DNA of 64,000 nt, from contig JAVVEQ010000010.1 of assembly GCA_032250905.1 (NCBI GenBank), forward strand, positions 15,633 to 79,632. The letters are read 5' to 3'. The position numbers and the translations under genes were made by a program. A model generated the notes under the pieces. It made no database searches, was not told the DNA's origin, and worked only from the letters and a program-made list of their open reading frames with translations. Shown here piece by piece: positions 48,500-57,174 of the stretch (its first letter is position 1; each line of letters opens with the position of its first letter). This DNA comes from Desulfotignum sp032250905 (GTDB taxonomy: Bacteria > Desulfobacterota > Desulfobacteria > Desulfobacterales > Desulfobacteraceae).

Positions 48500-49027
48500 T
48501 CAGCGTTCCCCTGGAACCGGTGGATCCTGATTGATCCGGTATTCAGACTGATCCGCCAGCTTATTGGAAGGATCACCTTCATGAACCATCTGATCCAATA
48601 ACGCCTTGTCATCATCCAGCGGCAACCGTCCGGTCATGTCTGCCAGGGCCACCTGACGCCCCTTTTGATTGGTGAATTCGGCTCTGGCTTCAGCCCGCCC
48701 GTTCGGCGCCAACCGGGTCAGCGTGATCCTGCACTGGATGATATCCCCGAAATACACCGGATGAAGAAACCTGAAACTCATCCCTGTGGCCAGCCATCCC
48801 ACCTGGCCTCCGAATTCGCAGATCATACCTCCCACCAGAAGTCCGTGGCAGATCAGGTCTTTGAATCCTTTGGAACGGGTCCATCGTGAATCGTAATGAA
48901 CCGGATTGTAATCTCTGGTCAGATCTCCGAACGCTTTGGTTTCATTTTGTGAAAACCGTCTGGAAAAACAAAAGGTGTCCCCTGGCTTCAGTCCGTTGAC
49001 CATGCGTTCCCGAAGCGGATTTCCCAT
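48500..49027 (-). CDS. MaoC-like hot-dog dehydratase domain protein
   Basis: 175 residues with an (R)-specific enoyl-CoA hydratase pattern: 'FGDLTRDYNPVHYD' holds the catalytic Asp and His, and 'LICHGLLVGGMI' follows. Such proteins hydrate enoyl-CoA or enoyl-ACP. It lies 11 bases downstream of the M23 peptidase on the same strand, and its 3' end faces the NifA-like gene. Substrate chain length is not evident. Confidence 0.88.
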   Translation of the reverse strand: MGNPLRERMVNGLKPGDTFCFSRRFSQNETKAFGDLTRDYNPVHYDSRWTRSKGFKDLICHGLLVGGMICEFGGQVGWLATGMSFRFLHPVYFGDIIQCRITLTRLAPNGRAEARAEFTNQKGRQVALADMTGRLPLDDDKALLDQMVHEGDPSNKLADQSEYRINQDPPVPGER

Positions 49028-49038
49028 AGTTGATCCAT

Positions 49039-50319
49039 CTATGGTGTGGACATTGCCACAGCCTTGCCTTCTGTCAATTTTTCGACATATTTAGCCATCC
49101 GCGTCTCGAACTGGTTCATCTCTTCCACAGGAACCGGTTTGACCCCGGCCACGGGTATTTCCAGAGGATCGATGTACCGGCCGTTCTTTGCCACCCTGAA
49201 ATCCAGATGATATCCCGTGGCCAGGCCGGTTTTTCCAACAAAACCGATCACATCTCCCTGGGAAACGGAACCGCCCTTTTTCATGCCTTTGGCATATCCG
49301 TTCAAATGATAATAACTGGTTTCATATCCATTGACATGCCGGATGGTCAAATATCTTCCCATGCTTTTGTTATAGGCCATCTCCTTGATGATGCCATCCG
49401 CTACGGTTTTTACCGGCGTGTTTTTCGGGGCGGCATAATCGATCCCCGGATGAGCCCGCTTCACTTTCAGAATGGGATGACGCCGGCTGCTGGTAAAATA
49501 GGAACTTATTCTGGAATAATTCACCGGTGATTTCAGAAAAGCTTTTTGGAGGGAATTTCCTTTTTGATCGTAATATCCGGCCCGCCCCTGAGTATCGGTG
49601 TATCTAAATGCCTGATACATCTTTCCATTATTGACAAACACCGCTGCCAGAATCTGTCCATACCCTTTGTATTCACCGTGTCTGAATTGTTTTTCCACCA
49701 GTAACTGAAACCGGTCTCCGGACTGAATATCTTTTGCAAAATCAATGTCCCAGGCAAAAATATCGGAGAGTTTCCAGGCCACAGATGGACAATGTCCCGC
49801 TTTTTTTAATGCCGTACCGATATCGGATTCGATTTCCAGTTGTATGGCTTCCTCTTCAATCTCATACCGGATGGGTGTTTTCAATACGTCAAATTGATCC
49901 CCGGTTTTTTTTATTACCAGCCGGGACTGATCGTTAATCTCGTATTCAAAGTCTAAAAATTCATTCTGATACAGCGATATATGAAACGGCCGGCCGGATT
50001 TGAACCTTGTAAAAGCAAATATCTGTTTGCTCTGTTTTTCAAGACGGTAAATGGTTTTCAAAGGCAGATGCGGCCCTAAAACGGCAGCGGCGGTATCCCC
50101 GGTTTTGAAAACACCGGATATCACTTTTTTTTCCAACGGATGGATCTGATTTATTTCATTGGGATCGATGATAAAATTCTGTAATTTCGGTGTACGTGAA
50201 AGCGCACTTGTTGTGCAAAAAAACAACATCAGACCACATAATCCAATCACCAGAATCACAACCATCCACCGGTTCCTGCCAAAATATGTCAACCGCCCGG
50301 CATCTTCTGTATTTTCCAA
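49039..50319 (-). CDS. M23-family peptidoglycan endopeptidase, membrane-anchored
   Basis: 426 residues. A single N-terminal transmembrane anchor ('VVILVIGLCGLMLFF') is followed by an OapA/LysM-like region and a C-terminal M23 domain. The zinc ligands are in 'HPGIDYAA' (HxxxD); the second motif reads 'HLDFRV', with Asp where many members have a second His. It resembles MepM-type cross-link hydrolases acting in the periplasm. The start is TTG at 50319 with a poor ribosome binding site; no better start is visible. Confidence 0.9.
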   Translation of the reverse strand: MENTEDAGRLTYFGRNRWMVVILVIGLCGLMLFFCTTSALSRTPKLQNFIIDPNEINQIHPLEKKVISGVFKTGDTAAAVLGPHLPLKTIYRLEKQSKQIFAFTRFKSGRPFHISLYQNEFLDFEYEINDQSRLVIKKTGDQFDVLKTPIRYEIEEEAIQLEIESDIGTALKKAGHCPSVAWKLSDIFAWDIDFAKDIQSGDRFQLLVEKQFRHGEYKGYGQILAAVFVNNGKMYQAFRYTDTQGRAGYYDQKGNSLQKAFLKSPVNYSRISSYFTSSRRHPILKVKRAHPGIDYAAPKNTPVKTVADGIIKEMAYNKSMGRYLTIRHVNGYETSYYHLNGYAKGMKKGGSVSQGDVIGFVGKTGLATGYHLDFRVAKNGRYIDPLEIPVAGVKPVPVEEMNQFETRMAKYVEKLTEGKAVAMSTP

Positions 50320-50404
50320 AATCAGCTGTCCCGTCTGTGTTATGTATTATCAATTTTTTGCAGAACCATAACCAAAGTACTTAAAATTGTAAAGCAGTTT
50401 GGTT

Positions 50405-50716
50405 CTAATCACCCCTTTTTTTGATGGCCCCTGTCATCAGAATGGTTTTGGGATCGTCATACAGGGTATTATCCCAAAGACCGGATCACTTCTTCCAGTC
50501 TGGTATACGGCAGGCCAAAGGCATCAGAAACGGGCTGGTCTTTCTTGATCATACCGTATTCAGAGGGTTGGGGCTCTTTTACATGCATGACCATGTCTGA
50601 AATATCATACACTTCCGCAGGTGTATCCAGGATAGCTGCTTCGGCTTCAATGTATTGACTGTCTTCAAAACCAGAACCCATTCCAGCATTTTTTTCGACA
50701 TAAACCGTGTGGCCAT
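50405..50716 (-). pseudogene. ald: Alanine dehydrogenase N-terminal fragment joined to other gene debris
   Basis: Read leftward from about 50716, one frame gives 'GHTVYVEKNAGMGSGFED' and 'MVMHVKEPQPSEYGMIKK', which match alanine dehydrogenase residues of roughly 30-85. Upstream the frame meets a stop (TAA) before any start, so the first part is missing. After 'KKDQ' the match ends and a tail 'FGLPYTRLEEVIRSLG' runs to a stop at 50469. In the +1 frame a coherent stretch 'LYDDPKTILMTGAIKKRG' continues to 50405. This is debris of at least two genes. Confidence 0.75.
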
Positions 50717-50801
50717 TTTTTTATAATATCAACACCGGCCGGTATCATGCAAACTCGATTTTCCTGTGGTTTTATTTCTTTGAGAATTCCTAATTTTAAA
50801 A

Positions 50802-51707
50802 TTAAAGCGGTTGAAACCAATGTTCAAATCGTTCATCCTTGAATGCAGTTATATTCTGTATGCTTTTCATGATCTTTTCAGTATAAGGTCCGGGTGCAGG
50901 CAAAATTTTGTCTTCGAATTTTTTGATTGGCAAAACCTTTGTCCCGGTGTGTGAGGTGAAAATCTCATCTGCATTCTCCAATTCACTGGCTGAAATCAAT
51001 GCCTGAGATACTTCAATGCCGGAATTTTTTGCTATTTCTATGATCGACATTCGGGTAATGGATGACAAAATATTGCCCAGCGGTGGCGTCCTGAGAACAC
51101 CGTCTTTAACCATGAAAACAGATTCAATGGATCCTTCGGCCACAAATCCATCCGTATGGCGCAAAATACCGATGTCATATCCTCTTTCCATGGCATTTTT
51201 GCGGGCAAGCATGCCATTGAGATAGTAAGCACATGCTTTGGCCGATGTCGGTACGGTCAGTGGATGTAACTTGTACCATTTGCTGAAACATGCCGTAGCG
51301 GGTTCCATGGTATCAAAAACCAGTCCATCTCCTTCGGGTACAGCAAAAACGGCGGTGTCTAATTTGTCATCCAAAACGAGCGATATTATCGGTTCATCAC
51401 TCCAATAAGCAACTATTTTTATCAGCCCGCGGCCAATTTTATTCGCTCTTGCCGTTTTGGAAGCGGCTTCTGCAAATTCTTCCCTGGTATAAGCCAATTC
51501 CATCCCAAGACAGTCTGCGGTATGGAATAAACGGTCCAGATGCTTGTCCATTCGAAATGCTTTTGGCCCATCTGATCCCGGATGAACCCCGAAAACTTCA
51601 AAAATAGCTGACCCCCTGCTTAGGCCATGAGACAAAATCGGGACTTTTGCATCTTCCCAGGGGATCATTTTTCCGTTAAGCCAGACAGATTTTTGATTAG
51701 GCATCAT
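50802..51707 (-). CDS. Class IV aminotransferase (branched-chain or D-amino acid type)
   Basis: A 301-residue fold-type IV PLP enzyme. Early 'LSHGLSRGSAIFEVFGV', the lysine region 'SAKACAYYLNGMLARKNAMERGYD', 'EGSIESVFMVKDG' and 'EIFTSHTGTKVLPI' match the family that includes IlvE, D-alanine aminotransferase and PabC. The exact substrate is unclear. AGGAGG precedes a tandem ATGATG start. A 38-codon ORF ends across this start. It is AT-richer than its neighbours and lies next to gene debris, which may hint at acquisition. Confidence 0.9.
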   Translation of the reverse strand: MMPNQKSVWLNGKMIPWEDAKVPILSHGLSRGSAIFEVFGVHPGSDGPKAFRMDKHLDRLFHTADCLGMELAYTREEFAEAASKTARANKIGRGLIKIVAYWSDEPIISLVLDDKLDTAVFAVPEGDGLVFDTMEPATACFSKWYKLHPLTVPTSAKACAYYLNGMLARKNAMERGYDIGILRHTDGFVAEGSIESVFMVKDGVLRTPPLGNILSSITRMSIIEIAKNSGIEVSQALISASELENADEIFTSHTGTKVLPIKKFEDKILPAPGPYTEKIMKSIQNITAFKDERFEHWFQPL

Positions 51708-51813
51708 CTCCTCCTACTTTCCAGTTTTGGGCCAAACAGATCGTATAACCGGCCTGCAGACATTTATCAAATTCCGTATTTTTAAGGGGTTTGAAAGGAT
51801 AATATCTGCTCAT
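51697..51813 (-). CDS. Possible 38-residue small protein overlapping the aminotransferase start
   Basis: An ATG at 51813 opens a 38-codon frame ('MSRYYPFKPLKNTEFDKC' and onward) that closes with TAA at 51697-51699, straddling the ATGATG start of the class IV aminotransferase. Such overlap often means translational coupling. The upstream ribosome binding site is weak and I recognise no family, so it may be a leader peptide, a remnant or chance. Confidence 0.3.
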   Translation of the reverse strand: MSRYYPFKPLKNTEFDKCLQAGYTICLAQNWKVGGDDA

Positions 51814-51909
51814 AACATCTTACAGTATTATGGTAAAGCTGTAATTTGTGTCTGCCCGAAAGGGGTGGTCCAATCCCTGGCATTTCTTTTTGATTGGGGT
51901 CGGCATAAC

Positions 51910-51952
51910 AAAAAAAGGGCCGAAATCCGCTTGAAATTTCGGCCCTTTTTTT
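51910..51952 (-). terminator. Terminator of the pyruvate:ferredoxin oxidoreductase gene
   Basis: GGGCCGAAAT (51917-51926) and ATTTCGGCCC (51936-51945) form a perfect 10-base stem, flanked by seven A and seven T residues, so it can stop transcription in both directions. It lies 34 bases after the oxidoreductase stop. Confidence 0.9.
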
Positions 51953-51985
51953 CACTGTTTTTTCAGATGATCTTTATCTATTTAC

Positions 51986-54900
51986 TCATTTATCGTCTGA
52001 TTTTCCTATGTCCGCCATCATTTTCAGCATATGGTAGCGGTCCATGACCTCCTGCTCGATCTTTTTGCGCAGTCGCCGGGATTCTTCGGGAAAGCTTTTT
52101 TCCAGGGCTGCAAAACGCACTTCACCGCTCAAAAATTTCTGGAGGCTGCCGTCCGGTTCTTTTGAATCCAGTATAAAGGGATTCTTGCCTTCTTTGATCA
52201 GTTCCGGGTTGTACCGATACAGCGGCCAGTACCCGCTGTCTACAGCCAGCTTGCCCTCTTCCTGGGATTTGCCCATGCCTTTGCGGATACCCTGGTTGAT
52301 ACAGGGGGCATAACAGATGACCAGAGAGGGGCCCGGATATTTTTCCGCTTCAACCAGGGCTTTCAATGTCTGATTCTTGTTGGCGCCCATGGAAATCGAT
52401 GCCACATAGATATATCCGTAACTCATCATCATGCGGCCCAGATCTTTTTTACCGATTTTTTTGCCGGACGCGGCATACTTGGCAATAGCGCCGGTGGGCG
52501 TGGCTTTGGACGACTGCCCTCCGGTGTTGGAATACACTTCCGTGTCCATCACCAGAATATTGATATCCTCCCCGGATGCCAGCACATGGTCCAGACCGCC
52601 GAATCCAATGTCATATGCCCAGCCGTCTCCACCGAACACCCAGTGGGATTTTTTGGTGAATACGTCTTTTTCTTCATAGATCTCTTTTAAAATTCCGTCG
52701 TTCACATCCTTGAGCAGGGTCTTGAGGGCAAATCCGTATTTGCTGGATTCCTGGACATCGTCTTTTCCGGTCAGCCAGCCTCCCAAGGCTTCTTTCACCT
52801 CAGGGGCCGGATCACTTTCCAGGGCCTGTTTCATTCTGGAAGCCAGGGTGTTTCGACGGTTCTGGGTGGCCAGCATCATGCCGTATCCGTATTCTGCAGC
52901 ATCTTCAAACAGAGAGCTTGCCCAGGCCGGTCCCTGTCCGTCCGCATTGGTGCAGTAAGGTGTGGACGGGGCCGAGCCTCCCCAGATGGAGGAACATCCC
53001 GTGGCATTGGCAATGGTCATTCTCTCACCGAACAACTGGGTAATCACTTTGACATAAGGGGTTTCCCCGCATCCGGCACACGCACCGGAGAACTCCAGCA
53101 ATGGTTGATACAGCTGGCTTCCCTTGACCGTTTCCCGTTTGAGAATATCGGTCTTAAAGGAAATCCCGGTTGAAAATCGATGGTTGATCTTTTGTTCCTC
53201 TTCCTGTGTAAAGAGTGGTTTCATCACCAGGGCCTTGGTTTTGGCCGGGCAGATGTCGGCACAGTTGCCACACCCCTGGCAGTCCAGAGGATTGACCTGG
53301 ATTCTGAACTGAAATTCCTCCATACCCTTGCCTTTGCCGTCTATTGTGACAAAAGTTTTCGGGGCGCCTTCCAGTTCTTCCGGTTTCGCCACAATGGGAA
53401 TGATGGCGGCATGGGGGCAGACAAAGGCACACTGGTTACACTGGATACAGTTTTCCGGAATCCATTCCGGCACATTGATGGCGACGCCACGTTTTTCATA
53501 TTTAGAGGTTCCCTGCTCAAATACGCCGTCCACGGAAAATGCGGACACCGGAAGGTCATCCCCACCCTGGGCGTTGATCTTGCGCATCACGTTTTCCACG
53601 AACGGTGTGGCGGGCTCTGCGTGGGTGTCTTCTCTGACCGCGTCTTTCCAGGATTTGGGAACCTTTACCTTTTTCAGGTTGTCCAGGGTCTGGTCCACGG
53701 CCTGGATGTTCATGTTCACCACGGCATCCCCTTTTTTGCCGAACATCACTTTGATATCGTCCTTGAGGAGCTGGATGGCCTGGTCCACGGGCAGCACATT
53801 GGACAGCTTGAAAAAACATGTCTGCATGATCATGTTGATGCGGTTGCCCAGGCCGATCTTTTCGGCAATGGCCACGGCATCGATGTTGTAGAAATTGAGT
53901 TGTTTGTCGTAAATGGTTTTGCGCACATCCCCGGGAATCTGCTTTTCCATGTCCTTGATGGACCACTGGGAGTTGAGCAGAAACGTCCCGCCCTGCTTGA
54001 TTCCTTTGAGTACATCATAGATCTCAACATAATTGGCCTTGTGGCAGGCCACGAAATCCGGATTTTCGATCAGGTAGGTGGACTTGATTTTCACATCTCC
54101 GAAACGCAGATGGGATACGGTGAGACCTCCGGATTTCTTGGAGTCATAGGCAAAATACCCCTGGGCGTACTTGTCGGTGTTGTCGCCGATGATCTTGATG
54201 GCGGACTGGTTGGCACCCACGGTTCCGTCGGATCCCAGACCCCAGAATTTGGCCGAAATAGTGCCTTCCGGGGCCGGGTCAAACCCTTTTTTCACTTCCA
54301 GGGAGGTGTGGGTGACATCATCGTCGATGCCCACGGTAAAATGATTTTTCGGGGACATGGCGTTCATGTTGTCATACACCGCCTTGATCATGGAGGGATT
54401 GAATTCCTTGGATGACAACCCATACCTTCCTCCGATAATTTTCGGACCTTCCCCGTATTCCATGAAAGCGGTGCATACATCTGTGTAAAGGGGTTCCCCA
54501 ATGGCACCGGGTTCTTTGGTTCTGTCCAGCACGGTCACGGCTTCCACCGTGGACGGAATGGTCTGCAAAAACGCCTGGGTGTCAAAGGGCCGGTACAGCC
54601 GGACCTTGACAAGGCCCAGACGGTGTCCTTGGGCGTTGAGACAGTCAATGGATTCCTCGATGGCTTCACAGGCCGAACCCATGGCTACGATGATATGATC
54701 CGCCTGGGGATCTCCTGCATAGTCAAACAGATTGTATCTGCGGCCGGTCAAATCCCCCACCTTTTTCATGTAGGTTTTGACGATGGCCGGTACCCTGAGA
54801 TAATATTTGTTGGCTGCTTCCCGACCCTGAAAATAGATATCCGGATTCTGGGCCGTTCCCCTTGTGTCCGGATGTTCCGGGTTTACAGCCCGGGCCTTGA

Positions 54901-55507
54901 ATGCCTTGTATGCCTCGAAATTGAACAGGGAAGCCATGTCCTCGTATTCGATCATTTCTATTTTCTGAATTTCGTGGGAGGTACGGAATCCGTCATAAAA
55001 ATGCAGAAACGGCACCCGGGCTTCGACTGTAGCCAGATGAGCTACCAGGGCCATATCCTGGGCTTCCTGGACCGAAGAGGAAGCCAGCATGGCAAATCCG
55101 GCCTGACGGGCGGCCATCACATCCTGGTGATCCCCGAAAATCGACAGGGCATGGGCGGAAATGGAGCGTGCCGTAACATGAAACACCGACGGCAGCAGCT
55201 CTCCTGCTATTTTGTACATATTGGGAATTTTGAGCAGCAGTCCCTGGGAGGCGGTGAACGTTGTGGTCAGGGCACCGGCGGCCAGAGATCCATGGACGGC
55301 ACCGGCAGCGCCTGCTTCAGACTGCATCTGTTTGACATCCAGCACCTGGCCGAAAATGTTTTTCCGTCCCTTGGATGCCCAGCCGTCGGCAATCTCTCCC
55401 AAGGGGCTGGATGGCGTAATGGGGTATATGGCAGCAACTTCACTCATGGCGTATGCCACATGGGTTGCGGCAGTATTTCCGTCAATGGTCTGCATTCTTT
55501 TTTTCAT
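51986..55507 (-). CDS. nifJ: Pyruvate:ferredoxin (flavodoxin) oxidoreductase, single-chain
   Basis: About 1173 residues. It interconverts pyruvate plus CoA with acetyl-CoA, CO2 and reduced ferredoxin. Domains in order: the pyrimidine-binding domain ('VAYAMSEVAAIYPITPSSP'), the gamma-like domain ('GLGSDGTVGANQSAIKII'), a two-cluster ferredoxin domain ('CIQCNQCAFVCP', 'CQGCGNCADICP'), and the TPP domain with 'GDGWAYDIGFGGLDHVL' and 'NTGGQSSKATP'. I prefer the ATG ending at 55507, seven bases after GAGG, over GTG at 55516. It has its own terminator and is central to acetyl-CoA metabolism here. Confidence 0.97.
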   Translation of the reverse strand: MKKRMQTIDGNTAATHVAYAMSEVAAIYPITPSSPLGEIADGWASKGRKNIFGQVLDVKQMQSEAGAAGAVHGSLAAGALTTTFTASQGLLLKIPNMYKIAGELLPSVFHVTARSISAHALSIFGDHQDVMAARQAGFAMLASSSVQEAQDMALVAHLATVEARVPFLHFYDGFRTSHEIQKIEMIEYEDMASLFNFEAYKAFKARAVNPEHPDTRGTAQNPDIYFQGREAANKYYLRVPAIVKTYMKKVGDLTGRRYNLFDYAGDPQADHIIVAMGSACEAIEESIDCLNAQGHRLGLVKVRLYRPFDTQAFLQTIPSTVEAVTVLDRTKEPGAIGEPLYTDVCTAFMEYGEGPKIIGGRYGLSSKEFNPSMIKAVYDNMNAMSPKNHFTVGIDDDVTHTSLEVKKGFDPAPEGTISAKFWGLGSDGTVGANQSAIKIIGDNTDKYAQGYFAYDSKKSGGLTVSHLRFGDVKIKSTYLIENPDFVACHKANYVEIYDVLKGIKQGGTFLLNSQWSIKDMEKQIPGDVRKTIYDKQLNFYNIDAVAIAEKIGLGNRINMIMQTCFFKLSNVLPVDQAIQLLKDDIKVMFGKKGDAVVNMNIQAVDQTLDNLKKVKVPKSWKDAVREDTHAEPATPFVENVMRKINAQGGDDLPVSAFSVDGVFEQGTSKYEKRGVAINVPEWIPENCIQCNQCAFVCPHAAIIPIVAKPEELEGAPKTFVTIDGKGKGMEEFQFRIQVNPLDCQGCGNCADICPAKTKALVMKPLFTQEEEQKINHRFSTGISFKTDILKRETVKGSQLYQPLLEFSGACAGCGETPYVKVITQLFGERMTIANATGCSSIWGGSAPSTPYCTNADGQGPAWASSLFEDAAEYGYGMMLATQNRRNTLASRMKQALESDPAPEVKEALGGWLTGKDDVQESSKYGFALKTLLKDVNDGILKEIYEEKDVFTKKSHWVFGGDGWAYDIGFGGLDHVLASGEDINILVMDTEVYSNTGGQSSKATPTGAIAKYAASGKKIGKKDLGRMMMSYGYIYVASISMGANKNQTLKALVEAEKYPGPSLVICYAPCINQGIRKGMGKSQEEGKLAVDSGYWPLYRYNPELIKEGKNPFILDSKEPDGSLQKFLSGEVRFAALEKSFPEESRRLRKKIEQEVMDRYHMLKMMADIGKSDDK

Positions 55508-55713
55508 GTTTTTCACCTCTTGTGGTTTGATACGAACAAATAAATATTCCGATATAACCTGTTAGTCTTATAATAAATAATTGAAATTGTAAATGCCGTA
55601 TCCATCTATACCCTGTAATTTTTCAAATAAATATGATACATTACAAAAATTATTTTATAATTTTTTTTTTAATAAAAAAAATCGGTTACATCAAAATTAA
55701 CCAAGGAGAATAA

Positions 55714-56328
55714 ATGGGATTTTTATCTGCCACCCAATCCATGAGCCGGTATCGCATCACCGATTCATTTGACACAGAGCCCATGGAACAGGTTCGCAAC
55801 GGGCTGATTCGACATGCCATTCCGAAACTGGAAAATGAGTACGAAGAGATCTCCGCCGGATGGACCCCTTTTGAAAGTCCCTATCTGCCTGATTTTGAAA
55901 AATTTTCTTTTGTGTTTGGAAGCTATTTTCTGTTTTCTCTGCGCATTGAAAAAAAATCGATCCCGGCCAAACTGGTGCACAAACAGATGGCCATTGAAAT
56001 AGAAAAGAAAAAAGCGGAAACAGGGCGGGATTTCATTTCCAAAAATGAAAAAGCGGAACTCAAGGAAACGGTCATGGATGTACTGATGCACAAAATGCCC
56101 TTCATTCCCAATGTATATGATGTGCTGTGGGATTATGACGCCGGCGACCTGTTTCTGCTCACCACCCAGAAGGCGGCCAATGAGTTTTTTGAAACCCTTT
56201 TTTTCAAAACCTTCAACCTGAAGCCCATCCGGTTGTTTCCCTATACTCTGGTCGAAACCAAATCGGCTTTTTCTCCTGCGCACAAAGACCGCATCATCAC
56301 CCTTACCCCTTTACACTTTTCGAGGTAA
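55714..56328 (+). CDS. RdgC-like protein, N-terminal part (short form)
   Basis: 204 residues. The middle, from 'QMAIEIEKKKAETGRDFISKN' to 'DAGDLFLLTTQKAANEFFETL', lines up by eye with the RdgC order: a helix rich in Lys/Glu, a KxELK stretch, an aromatic 'DVLWDYDAG' strand, and 'AxKAxE' followed by a short leucine-rich helix. RdgC binds DNA as a ring and limits RecA. Normal RdgC has about 300 residues, so the C-terminal part is missing here and may be supplied by the next gene, three bases downstream. AAGGAG precedes the ATG. Confidence 0.65.
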   Translation: MGFLSATQSMSRYRITDSFDTEPMEQVRNGLIRHAIPKLENEYEEISAGWTPFESPYLPDFEKFSFVFGSYFLFSLRIEKKSIPAKLVHKQMAIEIEKKKAETGRDFISKNEKAELKETVMDVLMHKMPFIPNVYDVLWDYDAGDLFLLTTQKAANEFFETLFFKTFNLKPIRLFPYTLVETKSAFSPAHKDRIITLTPLHFSR

Positions 56329-56331
56329 TCC

Positions 56332-56868
56332 ATGCTGGATATCGCAACTGCATATAATAAATATGGTTTTTTAGGCAATGACTTTCTCACCTGGTTATGG
56401 TTCATGATCGAAACCGGCCAGGACATCACCCAGGCCATTGAGGCAAAACACCCGGTATCGCTTGATATCGGCAATTCTCTGGTTTTGGAAAACACCCTGG
56501 GAGACAACGCTAAAGAAAAAATCACAATCAAGGGGGATCAGGCCGGGCTGGAAGAAGGCACCACGGCCCTGAAAAAAGGGGCCAAGGTCATAGAAATGAA
56601 CCTGGTGTGCAAACTGGGCCCGGAAGAGGAATATCATTTCACTATCAAGGGAGACAGTTTCAACATCACCGGATTGAAAACCCCGGCCGGAGCCGGAGAT
56701 GGTTCTGAGGATGAAATCGAAGGCAGGATCATTGAAAAAGCCCTGCTGATTTTGAGGATCTCCCAGGTTATTGACACCCTGTTTTTCTCCTTCCTGGGCC
56801 AGCGCATCGATGACGACTGGAAACACAAGGGTTTCGATTCTATGCATACCTGGATCTACAATGATTAA
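56332..56868 (+). CDS. Protein paired with the RdgC-like gene (possible C-terminal half)
   Basis: 178 residues, not firmly recognised. It opens with 'YNKYGFLGNDFLTWLWFMIE', a segment I associate with RdgC-related proteins of deltaproteobacteria, and ends with 'QRIDDDWKHKGFDSMHTWI'. The middle is predicted beta-rich. It begins three bases after the RdgC-like stop with GAGG spaced correctly, so the two are surely co-expressed and could form one split protein. It is directly upstream of the candidate oriC. Confidence 0.6.
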   Translation: MLDIATAYNKYGFLGNDFLTWLWFMIETGQDITQAIEAKHPVSLDIGNSLVLENTLGDNAKEKITIKGDQAGLEEGTTALKKGAKVIEMNLVCKLGPEEEYHFTIKGDSFNITGLKTPAGAGDGSEDEIEGRIIEKALLILRISQVIDTLFFSFLGQRIDDDWKHKGFDSMHTWIYND

Positions 56869-57174
56869 AACCTTGTCTAAAACTGGTTCAAAATATATGT
56901 GGTTTTCAACACTCACAGTCACCAGTGTTCAAAACCACAGGGATATAGACGGGTTTTCAACCCGTTTTTCAACAGGGTTGTTTATAAAAAAACAATTGAT
57001 TTCAATTGGCTTTACAGTTTTGAACATATGAACACCCCTTATTATTACTATTACCTGTTTTAAATACATTAATAAATAAATTAAGCCCTGATTTAACATT
57101 TGATATATGACCTGTTTTGATATACATATTTCAAGGTTAATCCCTTAAATAACGAAAGTATAAAAGGAACCTGA
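56869..57174. other. Candidate chromosomal origin (oriC) upstream of dnaN
   Basis: 306 bases without a gene. Six 9-mers of form TTTT(C/G)AAC(A/C) occur within 142 bases: 56885-56893 (-), 56903-56911 (+), 56926-56934 (-), 56954-56962 (+), 56966-56974 (+), 57018-57026 (+). The C forms ending in A differ by one base from the DnaA-box variant TTTTCCACA. A 16-base inverted repeat (56899-56940, one mismatch), a small hairpin GACGGGTT/AACCCGT and a palindrome CAATTGA-TT-TCAATTG lie among them. From 57027 to 57174 the DNA is very AT-rich, as expected of an unwinding region. Confidence 0.55.

Noticed and set aside
53180..54415. A 411-codon plus-strand frame opposite the pyruvate:ferredoxin oxidoreductase
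   Set aside because: It mirrors a highly conserved gene, has no ribosome binding site and no recognisable domain.
56948..56970. A pure rho-independent terminator reading of GACGGGTT-TTC-AACCCGTTTTT
   Set aside because: It could end the upstream gene, but the same bases carry two of the six repeated 9-mers, so I describe it as part of the candidate origin rather than as a separate terminator.
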